The position numbers were made by a program, and so were the translations under genes. DNA of 10,052 nt. Source: an uncultured Collinsella sp. GTDB taxonomy: Bacteria; Actinomycetota; Coriobacteriia; Coriobacteriales; Coriobacteriaceae. Location of the stretch: the NCBI GenBank assembly GCA_900754525.1, contig CAAEDE010000025.1, positions 1 to 10,052 on the forward strand, given 5' to 3'. Positions 1 through 5,900 of the stretch are shown here, piece after piece; position 1 is the first letter of the stretch; the number at the start of each line of letters is the position of its first letter. The notes beneath the pieces were generated by a model, which was not told where the DNA came from, did not search any database, and was given only the letters and a program-made list of their open reading frames with translations.

Positions 1-1058
1 ACGATGACACCGACTGGGTCATGCAGCCGCTCCTCGAGAAGCAGGCCGTCGCCGTCAAGCAGGCCTACGACTGCCTCACCCACGGCCTCACCACCGTCTG
101 CGAGATCGGCCGCTTTGGTATCCAGATTCGCGACTGCATCGACAAGGGCGTCTTCAAGGGCCCGCGCGTTCTGGCCACTGGTCTTGGCTTCTGCCGCGTT
201 GCCGGCCACGGTGACTCCCACCACTGCACCCAGGAGCTCAACAAGGAATCCCATCCCTGGGGCGACCAGGTCGACGGTCCTTGGGATTTGCGCAAGGCCG
301 TCCGTCGTCGCCTGCGCGAGAACCCCGATGCCATCAAGATCTGGGCTACCGGTGGCGGCATCTGGCGCTGGGACTCCGGTCGTGACCAGCACTATTGCTC
401 CGAGGAGATCCAGGCCGTGGTCGAAGAGGCAAAGATGGTCGGTATCCCCGTGTGGAGCCACTGCTACAACAACCACGCCGCTGCCTACGATTCCGTTCGC
501 TTTGGCTGCGAGCAGCTGATTCACGGCTTCGATATCGATGAGCGCACCATGGACCTCATGGCCGAGCAGGGTACCTTCTTCACCCCGACGATCGCCTTCC
601 TGCCCACCTGGTACGCCACCTATCCGCCCGTCTACGTCCCCGAGCTGCACGACAAGTACGAGGGCACCCTGGTCGAGAAGGAGCTGCAGCGCAACTACGA
701 CTGCCTGCGCGAGGCCAAGAAGCGCGGCGTCGTCATGACGATCGGCTCCGACTCCTTCTCCTTCGTCACCCCGTACGGCACCTGCTCCATCGAGGAGATG
801 TACGAGTTTGTCGACAAGATCGGCTTCACCCCGGTCGAGACCATCACCTGCGCCACCCTCAACGGTGCCAAGATGTGCCACATCGAGGACGAGACCGGTT
901 CCATCGAGGCCGGCAAGTGCGCCGACCTGCTGGTCGTCAACGGTGACGTCGCCGCCGACATCCACGTGCTCAACACCGACAACATGGACGTCATCATGAA
1001 GGACGGCTGGATCGTCGAGGCTGGCACCTTTGGCGAGGCCAACAAATACAGCGCCTAA
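1..1058 (+). CDS. Amidohydrolase-family metal-dependent hydrolase (imidazolonepropionase/prolidase-like), 5'-partial
   Basis: The reading frame is open from the window edge (first full codon at 3) to TAA at 1056-1058, so the true start lies upstream. The Met at 21 is probably internal. Counting from that Met, visible amidohydrolase landmarks are HGLTTVCEIG (21-30), AGHGDSHH (61-68), IKIWATGGG (105-113, with Lys106 as the likely carboxylated metal-bridging lysine), His147 in WSHCYNN, His168 in LIHGFDID, Asp244 in TIGSDS, and the C-terminal GSIEAGKCADLLVVNGD segment that closes the small beta domain. The N-terminal HxH metal motif must lie in the missing part. This family (COG1228-like) hydrolyses cyclic amides, dipeptides or related C-N bonds with a mono- or binuclear metal centre in the cytoplasm. 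The substrate cannot be read from this fragment. A terminator follows, so it seems to be the last gene of its transcript. Confidence 0.9.
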   Translation, partial: DDTDWVMQPLLEKQAVAVKQAYDCLTHGLTTVCEIGRFGIQIRDCIDKGVFKGPRVLATGLGFCRVAGHGDSHHCTQELNKESHPWGDQVDGPWDLRKAVRRRLRENPDAIKIWATGGGIWRWDSGRDQHYCSEEIQAVVEEAKMVGIPVWSHCYNNHAAAYDSVRFGCEQLIHGFDIDERTMDLMAEQGTFFTPTIAFLPTWYATYPPVYVPELHDKYEGTLVEKELQRNYDCLREAKKRGVVMTIGSDSFSFVTPYGTCSIEEMYEFVDKIGFTPVETITCATLNGAKMCHIEDETGSIEAGKCADLLVVNGDVAADIHVLNTDNMDVIMKDGWIVEAGTFGEANKYSA

Positions 1059-1061
1059 GAT

Positions 1062-1098
1062 ACCGTTTGTCGATGGCTGGATGTAAAACACAGTTTTT
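1062..1098 (+). promoter_or_regulatory. Candidate LytTR-type direct half-sites upstream of kinase 1
   Basis: ACCGTTTGT at 1062-1070 fits every position of the published LytTR half-site consensus [TA][AC][CA]GTTN[AG][TG]. ACAGTTTTT at 1090-1098 fits 8 of 9 positions on the same strand. The gap between them is 19 nt, longer than the usual 12-13 nt, so a single regulator dimer might not bind both in the standard way. A LytTR regulator is encoded just downstream, so autoregulation is a natural guess, but this is inference only. Confidence 0.3.
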
Positions 1099-1103
1099 GA
1101 TTG

Positions 1104-1109
1104 CATAAT
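1104..1109 (+). promoter_or_regulatory. Possible -10 element (CATAAT) for kinase 1
   Basis: CATAAT differs by one base from TATAAT and lies in the A+T-rich gap before the first kinase, inside the palindrome TTGCATAATGCAA (1101-1113). No convincing -35 box is found at normal spacing. Transcription from here would start at about the base of the hairpin at 1117-1138. Confidence 0.22.
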
Positions 1110-1116
1110 GCAATGG

Positions 1117-1143
1117 AGAGGGTCGCTTGCGGCCCTCTTTATT
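1117..1143 (+). terminator. Intrinsic terminator after the amidohydrolase
   Basis: The arms AGAGGGTCGC (1117-1126) and GCGGCCCTCT (1129-1138) can pair almost fully, with one T-G wobble and an apical CTTG turn, and are followed by TTATT. Position and form fit termination of the amidohydrolase transcript. Only 31 nt separate the stem from the next start codon, so it may also lie inside the leader of the kinase message. Confidence 0.78.
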
Positions 1144-1162
1144 GCTATGGGTGCGGTAGATA

Positions 1163-1169
1163 AAAGGGG
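1163..1169 (+). promoter_or_regulatory. Shine-Dalgarno site that questions the kinase 1 start
   Basis: AAAGGGG directly abuts the ATG at 1170, leaving no normal spacer. The in-frame GTG at 1176 lies 6 nt downstream of it, the usual distance, and may be the true start. Confidence 0.45.
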
Positions 1170-2561
1170 ATGACGGTGGACTTAAACAGGCTGATTCTAG
1201 GCAAGAGCTACAACTCGACCAAGGTCTTTCGTACGGCCCAGCATGTGGTTCAGGCCATCCTGCTCGGTGTTGTCGTTCCGGCGCTTATCCTGCTGCTTAT
1301 CTGGGATTTAACCGATAATCCCAATCCCGTTCCGGGCGTTGTCGTTATTGCCGGCCTGGTCATGCTGTGCTTCTTTTTCTCGTATGTCTTTGTGGTCCCC
1401 GACGACCTCACATCGAGCGCAACCGACCGTACGCTCGCCATCGCATCAAAAATATTCGCCTACACGTCGCGCGGCCTTACGCCCGAAGCTGCCCTGGGCG
1501 CCTCCAAAATCATTCTGTCCGAAACTATCGCCTCGGCCATCTGCTTCACCGACGGCAAGCAGGTGTTGGCAAGTTGGGGCGAGGATTCGACAAAGTGTCC
1601 CGCCGGCACCCCGGTCGTGCTCAAGACCACGCTCAGTGTGATTGAGACGGGCGAGCAGAGCGTGTTTTCGCGTGACACCTCCAATGAGACGGGTGGCTAT
1701 TTTCCCCGCCTGCGCGCCGGTATTGTCGCACCGCTTACCGTGCGCGGGCATTGCGTGGGTACGCTCGAGCTGTACTATCCCCGCCTGAGCAGCATCGATA
1801 TGCGCCAGACGGCGTTGGCCTCGGGCTTTGCCGATCTCATTTCCACGCAGCTCGCCAGCTTTGAGCTCGAGCGCCAGGACGAGCTTACGGCCCGCGTGGA
1901 GCTGCGCGCCCTGCAGTCGCAGGTCGACCCGCATTTTCTGTTCAATACCATCAGCACTATCGTGTCGCTCGTGCGAACCGAGCCCGACAAGGCGCGATCG
2001 CTGCTGATCGACTTTTCCAATTACTATCGTCAGACGCTTTCTGACTCCGATACGCTCACCACGCTCGAGCATGAGGTGGAACAGGGCACTCGTTATATCA
2101 ATCTAATGCAGGCTCGTTATGGCGACGGCCGTCTGCGCGTTTCGGTCGACATCGACTTTGAGGTGCGCGACAGCCTGGTGCCGCCGTTTATCTTGCAGCC
2201 GCTGCTCGAAAACTGCATCAAGCATGCGCAGCGCGAGACCGAGCCGCTTTCTATTCGTGTTAGGGCTTTTGAGACCGATGACGGCTTGGAGATCATCGTC
2301 GAAGATGACGGCATCGGTATGAGCGAAGAAGTCTGCACGCATCTGTTTGAGCAACATCGCCGAGAGGAGCCCGAGAGCATTACCGCCGACGGCTCCATCA
2401 AGCGAGGTTGCGGCCTGGCGCTCTTCAACGTGCTTCAGCGCATCCATTTCTTTTACGGAGAAGATTCCGGCATGCGCGTGGAGTCCCAGGAGGACGTGGG
2501 GACGCAGGTTATCGTCGAGCTGAACGGCGAGCCGCATGAGCCGGCGCCGTTGACGGCGTAG
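1170..2561 (+). CDS. LytS-like sensor histidine kinase (two-TM, GAF-like, His_kinase/HATPase_c), kinase 1
   Basis: A 463-residue membrane histidine kinase. Two hydrophobic segments at about 26-46 and 56-76 anchor it. Residues about 90-235 resemble the GAF-like domain of LytS/BtsS proteins (LTPEAALGASKIIL, then GTLELYY and GFADLISTQL). The PF06580-type phosphoacceptor segment RALQSQVDPHFLFNT places the autophosphorylated His at 255. The ATPase domain shows the N box QPLLENCIKH (Asn348), the G1 box VEDDGIGM (377-384) and a glycine box GCGLALFNV (413-421). The 5TM-5TMR_LYT sensor region of classical LytS is absent, so the signal is unknown. It should phosphorylate the LytTR regulator encoded 35 nt downstream, with which it is probably co-transcribed. 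ATG 1170 is given as the outer start; GTG 1176 is better spaced from the ribosome-binding site. The family call is firm; the ligand is not knowable here. Confidence 0.93.
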   Translation: MTVDLNRLILGKSYNSTKVFRTAQHVVQAILLGVVVPALILLLIWDLTDNPNPVPGVVVIAGLVMLCFFFSYVFVVPDDLTSSATDRTLAIASKIFAYTSRGLTPEAALGASKIILSETIASAICFTDGKQVLASWGEDSTKCPAGTPVVLKTTLSVIETGEQSVFSRDTSNETGGYFPRLRAGIVAPLTVRGHCVGTLELYYPRLSSIDMRQTALASGFADLISTQLASFELERQDELTARVELRALQSQVDPHFLFNTISTIVSLVRTEPDKARSLLIDFSNYYRQTLSDSDTLTTLEHEVEQGTRYINLMQARYGDGRLRVSVDIDFEVRDSLVPPFILQPLLENCIKHAQRETEPLSIRVRAFETDDGLEIIVEDDGIGMSEEVCTHLFEQHRREEPESITADGSIKRGCGLALFNVLQRIHFFYGEDSGMRVESQEDVGTQVIVELNGEPHEPAPLTA

Positions 2562-2596
2562 CACGCGAGTATATTGAGGAGAGAGAGGAAGCGCAC

Positions 2597-3331
2597 ATGT
2601 CCGAGGGCTGGAACATCCTGGTGGTTGATGACGAGCCTCCAATTAGGGCTGAGCTACGCTATCTGTTGGAAAAGGATATGCGTGTGGGTCAGATTGCCGA
2701 GGCGGGCAATGTCACCGAGGCCGTGGAGTCGATTCTCTCGAACAAACCTGACGTGCTGTTTTTAGACATCACCATGCCCGGTCGCTCGGGAATTGAGCTT
2801 GCCGAGACGCTGCAGAACCTAAAGACGCCGCCGGTGGTTGTGTTTGTGACGGCGTTTGCCGAGTTTGCCGCCGATGCGTATAACCTTGATGCGGTCGACT
2901 ATGTCGTCAAGCCGGTCGAGGACGCACGCCTGTCAAAGGCACTCGACAAGATCGAGGCAGCCTTGGGTGCCCGTCGTGTTATCCACGCTCCGCGCCAGCC
3001 TTTGCGTCTGACGGTGGACCGCGGGGGCAAAAAGGTGTTCATTCCCGCCGCAGACGTCTGCTACTTTGAGGCGCGCGCCGATTTTTGCAACGCCATCTGC
3101 GCCGAGGGAACATATCTGATCAATGAGTCGATCTCTTCGCTCGAACGTCGCTTGGGCTCCGAGGGCTTTATTCGCGTTCATCGCAGCTATCTGGTCAATT
3201 TGGAAGACGTGCACAATGTTGAGATTGGCTCCACGGGGTTGATGGAGCTCAGGCTCGACCGCGTGAGCTCGACGGTGCCGGTGTCCCGTCGTCGTGCCGC
3301 CGAGGTCAAGTCGCACCTGGGGCTTGCGTAA
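2597..3331 (+). CDS. LytTR-family response regulator 1
   Basis: A 244-residue cytoplasmic transcription regulator. The receiver domain (about 5-122) has the acidic pair Asp11/Asp12, phosphoacceptor Asp57 in FLDITMPG, Thr85 and Lys105 in DYVVKPVE, so all key phosphorylation residues are present. The C-terminal LytTR DNA-binding domain (about 136-241) shows the family hallmark FIRVHRSYLVNL (191-202) and ends with the basic PVSRRRAAEVK segment. LytTR proteins bind paired direct repeats upstream of target promoters. A purine-rich Shine-Dalgarno tract at 2576-2588 lies 8 nt before the ATG. It follows kinase 1 by 35 nt with no terminator between, so they form one operon. No terminator is seen before the next gene. 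The 9-base repeat GGCTTGCGT straddles the stop codon. Targets are unknown; candidate sites lie upstream of kinase 1. Confidence 0.95.
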   Translation: MSEGWNILVVDDEPPIRAELRYLLEKDMRVGQIAEAGNVTEAVESILSNKPDVLFLDITMPGRSGIELAETLQNLKTPPVVVFVTAFAEFAADAYNLDAVDYVVKPVEDARLSKALDKIEAALGARRVIHAPRQPLRLTVDRGGKKVFIPAADVCYFEARADFCNAICAEGTYLINESISSLERRLGSEGFIRVHRSYLVNLEDVHNVEIGSTGLMELRLDRVSSTVPVSRRRAAEVKSHLGLA

Positions 3332-3342
3332 GAGGCTTGCGT
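3321..3342 (+). repeat. Short tandem direct repeat across the stop codon of regulator 1
   Basis: GGCTTGCGT occurs at 3321-3329 and again at 3334-3342 (13-nt period). The stop codon TAA at 3329-3331 sits at the junction. It may be a small duplication that set the present C-terminus, or chance. Confidence 0.6.
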
Positions 3343-3364
3343 GCCGTCGTTTACCATCGCAGGT

Positions 3365-3391
3365 TTGGCATGGGCGCGCGGTGGGCATAAT
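3365..3391 (+). promoter_or_regulatory. Candidate promoter of the phospholipase C-domain gene
   Basis: TTGGCA (3365-3370) and CATAAT (3386-3391) each differ by one base from sigma-70-type consensus, with a short 15-nt spacer. The -10 context GTGGGCATAATGG resembles sequences upstream of the transporter and glycosyltransferase genes. It would give a leader of about 25 nt. Confidence 0.4.
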
Positions 3392-3411
3392 GGGTGGCAT
3401 CGAATGAAATC

Positions 3412-3417
3412 GAAAGG
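3412..3417 (+). promoter_or_regulatory. Ribosome-binding site fixing the start at 3424
   Basis: GAAAGG lies 6 nt upstream of ATG 3424. The earlier in-frame ATG at 3394 has no such site and would add ten residues before the conserved MPALITHHLF start. Confidence 0.65.
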
Positions 3418-3423
3418 ATCATT

Positions 3424-4368
3424 ATGCCCGCGCTTATCACCCATCATCTGTTTGGCGAGGAAAGCATCGACCGTCTTCCGCAGGGCGTCATCACGTCCGA
3501 TGAAGAGCGCATTGCCTTTATCTTGGGCAACCAAGGCCCCGACCCGTTTTTCTTTCACATTCTGACACCGCGTGTTTCCGACTGCACGCTGCTGGCGCAG
3601 GTCATGCATCGGTCGCGCATGTCTCGCCAGTTCGCGTGCCTGCGCGATGGCGTGTCGCATCTGCTGCCGCGCGACGCCAGCTTGGGTCGTGCCTTTGCGC
3701 TGGGCCTGCTGTCTCATTACGTGCTCGACCGCAACGCTCACCCCTTTGTCTATGAGCAACAGTTTGGCATCGTGGAGTCCGATTCAGAGCTTGAGGATTC
3801 GAGCAGTCAGGTCCATGCCGTGATCGAGAGCGACCTGGATGTACTGATGCTGCAGCTTAAACGCGATGGCGCTACGGTTGACGATTACCCGCCGGCGGGC
3901 GAGATCGTCACCACCGATCGCATCAATCGCGTGGCCGGCGTGCTGATGAGCTATGTTGCCGGACGCGTGTACGGCATTGACATTCCGGCGGGGGAGTACG
4001 GTGCTGCCGTTGCCAATATGCAGCGACTTTACCGCGCGATTGAGCCGGCCGGCTCCGTAAAGACGCGCGCGATCTCGCTGGTTGAGGGCTTGGTGCACGA
4101 TTATTCGCTGCTCGACGGCCTTGCGCACCGCGTGACGACCGAGCTGCCCGAGCGTACCGGCAACCTGGGCCACTTGACATGGAAGAACCCCTTTACCGAT
4201 GAAGTCTCGACCGAGAGCTTCCCCGAGGTCTTTGACCGCGCGCTGCTCGATTACGAGTGCACGGTTGCCCGCTTTATCGAGACCGGCGATATGGAAGCCG
4301 TGACCAACCATGTCAATTACAGCGGTCGCGTGCTCGGCGCCGACGAGGAGTTCGACCGCGAGGAGTAG
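3424..4368 (+). CDS. Zinc-dependent phospholipase C domain protein (PF00882-like)
   Basis: A 314-residue protein whose N-terminal half matches the zinc-dependent phospholipase C/S1-P1 nuclease-like helical fold. Visible candidate metal ligands are the THH pair (His7, His8), Asp40 in GNQGPDPFFF, His98 and Asp102 in GLLSHYVLDRNAHPF (with His106), and the HAVIESDLD cluster (His131, Glu135, Asp137). Secreted Bacillus/Clostridium enzymes use a similar ligand set to cleave phospholipids. This protein has no signal peptide or membrane segment, so it is probably cytosolic and its substrate may not be a phospholipid. The C-terminal half (about 150-314) has no motif I recognise and ends in an acidic tail (GADEEFDREE). 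It lies 92 nt after regulator 1, with a candidate promoter of its own, and 101 nt before the transporter. The fold call is fairly sure; the activity is not. Confidence 0.85.
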   Translation: MPALITHHLFGEESIDRLPQGVITSDEERIAFILGNQGPDPFFFHILTPRVSDCTLLAQVMHRSRMSRQFACLRDGVSHLLPRDASLGRAFALGLLSHYVLDRNAHPFVYEQQFGIVESDSELEDSSSQVHAVIESDLDVLMLQLKRDGATVDDYPPAGEIVTTDRINRVAGVLMSYVAGRVYGIDIPAGEYGAAVANMQRLYRAIEPAGSVKTRAISLVEGLVHDYSLLDGLAHRVTTELPERTGNLGHLTWKNPFTDEVSTESFPEVFDRALLDYECTVARFIETGDMEAVTNHVNYSGRVLGADEEFDREE

Positions 4369-4422
4369 GGCCCATGCGTGCCCCTTTGCCGAATCCTTAC
4401 CGGCGCTTCTGGACAATTGGGG

Positions 4423-4428
4423 TACGAT
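4423..4428 (+). promoter_or_regulatory. Possible -10 element (TACGAT) for the transporter
   Basis: TACGAT lies in the context CAATTGGGGTACGATGAA (4414-4431), close to the sequence at 5814-5831 upstream of the glycosyltransferase. A normal -35 box at 16-18 nt is not evident. The ATG is 42 nt downstream. Confidence 0.28.
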
Positions 4429-4469
4429 GAACTAACTGCATATCGGGCGAATACGAAGGGTCCCTGTCC

Positions 4470-5729
4470 ATGAAATACACCAAGCTCGAGCGTAACTGGG
4501 TCATGTACGATGTGGGAAACTCGGCCCTCGTGCTGCTCAATACCTCGGTGGTGCCCATCTACTTTAACGCCATCAATACCGGTGCTTCCTCGGCAGACCT
4601 GGTGGTCGCTTGGGGCAACGCTCAGACGATTGCCTCGCTGGTCATTGCCATGCTCATGCCCATTCTGGGCGCGCTTGCCGATTACGCCGGCAACAAGATC
4701 AAGTTCTTCTTGGGCTTCTTCCTCACGGGCCTGGTTCTTTGCCTGGCGCAGGCTATCCCAATGTCCGCCATGGCATTTTTGACCGTGTACGTGCTGTGCA
4801 CCATCGGCCTTAACTCTTCTATGACGTTCTACGACGCTATGCTGCCCGACATTACCACCGACGAGCGCATGGACGCCGTGTCCAGCTCGGGTTATGCCTG
4901 GGGCTACATCGGTTCCACCGTGCCGTTCATCATCTGCCTGGCGCTCATCATGGGTGGCCCCGCTCTTGGCATCCCCACCATGCTGGCAACGCGTCTGTCG
5001 TTTATCATCACTGGTGCCTGGTGGCTCATCTTTACCCTGCCGCTCATTCGCACCTATAAGCAAAAGTACGGTCGCGAGCGCGGTCCCGAGGACACCATCG
5101 GCCACATCGTGGGCGGTGTGTTCTCCGAGGTCGGACACACCATGCGCGAGATTGCCCACAATAAGACCGTGCTGGTCTACATGATCGCGTTCTTCTTCTA
5201 TATCGACGGTGTGCACACGGTCATTTCCATGGCCACCAGTTACGGATCGGCCTTGGGCATCGATTCGACGCAGCTGGTGCTGGCGCTGCTCGTTACGCAG
5301 TTCGTGGCCTTTCCGTCCGCCATCATCTACGGCAAGCTCGCCGGACGCGTGGGCACGCTCAACATGATCCTGGTGGCGGTCGCCGCCTACATGGGGATTG
5401 TGCTGTTCGCCGCGTTCTTCCTAAAGACCGCCTTTGAATTCTGGGTGCTTGCCATTATGGTCGGCCTGTTCCAGGGCGGTGTGCAGGCGCTCAGCCGTAG
5501 CTACTTTGGCCGCATTATCCCCAAGGAAAAGTCCAACGAGTACTACGGCTTCTTTGACATCTTTGGTCGTTATGCAAGCGTTATGGGCACCTTCCTGGTG
5601 TCGGTCGTCACCTCGCTGACCGGCAACCCGTCGCTGGGCGTCCTTTCCATTGGCGTGCTGCTGGTCGTTGGCTTTATGCTACTGGTCCGCCTGTCCCGCA
5701 TGACTCGGGCGGCAGAGCATGCCGCATAG
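4470..5729 (+). CDS. MFS transporter, UMF1/Atg22-like family
   Basis: A 419-residue polytopic membrane protein with about 12 hydrophobic segments (approximate centres 27, 57, 87, 108, 151, 182, 243, 276, 308, 330, 373, 397) and a cytoplasmic charged loop at about 194-230 between the two six-helix halves. Family-typical pieces are the N-terminal ERNWVMYDVGNSA, FYDAMLPDI (120-128), SSGYAWGYIGS (139-149), FFYIDGVHTVISMA (242-255), and GLFQGGVQALSRSYFGRIIP (332-351) followed by YYGFFDIFGRYA. These mark the bacterial UMF1 group, related to the yeast vacuolar amino-acid exporter Atg22. Bacterial substrates are poorly known, so none is assigned. GAAGGG at 4455-4460 is 9 nt before the ATG. It may be a single-gene unit; the first clear terminator downstream is at 5844-5879. 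The reading frame is intact. Confidence 0.92.
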   Translation: MKYTKLERNWVMYDVGNSALVLLNTSVVPIYFNAINTGASSADLVVAWGNAQTIASLVIAMLMPILGALADYAGNKIKFFLGFFLTGLVLCLAQAIPMSAMAFLTVYVLCTIGLNSSMTFYDAMLPDITTDERMDAVSSSGYAWGYIGSTVPFIICLALIMGGPALGIPTMLATRLSFIITGAWWLIFTLPLIRTYKQKYGRERGPEDTIGHIVGGVFSEVGHTMREIAHNKTVLVYMIAFFFYIDGVHTVISMATSYGSALGIDSTQLVLALLVTQFVAFPSAIIYGKLAGRVGTLNMILVAVAAYMGIVLFAAFFLKTAFEFWVLAIMVGLFQGGVQALSRSYFGRIIPKEKSNEYYGFFDIFGRYASVMGTFLVSVVTSLTGNPSLGVLSIGVLLVVGFMLLVRLSRMTRAAEHAA

Positions 5730-5785
5730 GAGCGAGCGGCTATTGTGCCTGTCCACGGTACTCTTTTGGGGTTATCCGCAATAAA

Positions 5786-5806
5786 CATTGCGACTTGCGA
5801 GCAATG
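5786..5806 (+). repeat. Inverted repeat with an internal tandem direct repeat upstream of the glycosyltransferase
   Basis: CATTGC (5786-5791) and GCAATG (5801-5806) are perfect inverted arms around 9 nt. Within this, TTGCGA occurs twice with a 7-nt period (5788-5793 and 5795-5800). The site is upstream of the possible -10 at 5822, where an operator could sit. No known regulator consensus is matched with confidence. Confidence 0.45.
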
Positions 5807-5821
5807 ATTTGCCCAAGTGGG

Positions 5822-5827
5822 TATGAT
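5822..5827 (+). promoter_or_regulatory. Possible -10 element (TATGAT) for the glycosyltransferase-kinase-regulator operon
   Basis: TATGAT is a one-mismatch -10 box within GTGGGTATGATGGA, similar to the sequences at 3381-3394 and 4418-4430. No well-spaced -35 is seen. Any transcript starting here would pass straight into the terminator-like hairpin at 5844. Confidence 0.33.
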
Positions 5828-5843
5828 GGAATCAGCTAGGTCG

Positions 5844-5879
5844 CGGGGCGTCGCCTGTGTTTGGCGGCGTCCCGTTTTT
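5844..5879 (+). terminator. Terminator-like hairpin between the transporter and glycosyltransferase
   Basis: Arms 5844-5855 (CGGGGCGTCGCC) and 5863-5874 (GGCGGCGTCCCG) form 12 pairs, two of them wobble, around a 7-nt loop, and TTTTT follows at 5875-5879. It can end the transporter transcript. Only 21 nt separate it from ATG 5901, so a promoter for the next operon must lie upstream of, or overlap, the hairpin. Confidence 0.78.
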
Positions 5880-5900
5880 GTGTTGCAGGGAGGGTAAGGC

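Noticed and set aside
21..23. ATG at 21 as the start of the amidohydrolase
   Set aside because: The frame is open to the window edge and the family needs an N-terminal HxH motif that is not present after 21, so the gene starts outside the window.
3394..3423. Upstream ATG for the phospholipase C-domain protein
   Set aside because: No ribosome-binding site, and it overlaps the region of the likely promoter; ATG 3424 has GAAAGG at 6 nt.
4368..4390. Possible terminator hairpin GGGC/GCCC after the phospholipase gene
   Set aside because: Only four base pairs with an 8-nt loop and no proper T-run.
4317..5216. Long minus-strand open frame opposite the transporter
   Set aside because: It is rich in His, Gly, Asp and Gln in a pattern typical of antisense translation of high-GC genes, has no recognisable domain, and covers a clear transporter gene on the other strand.
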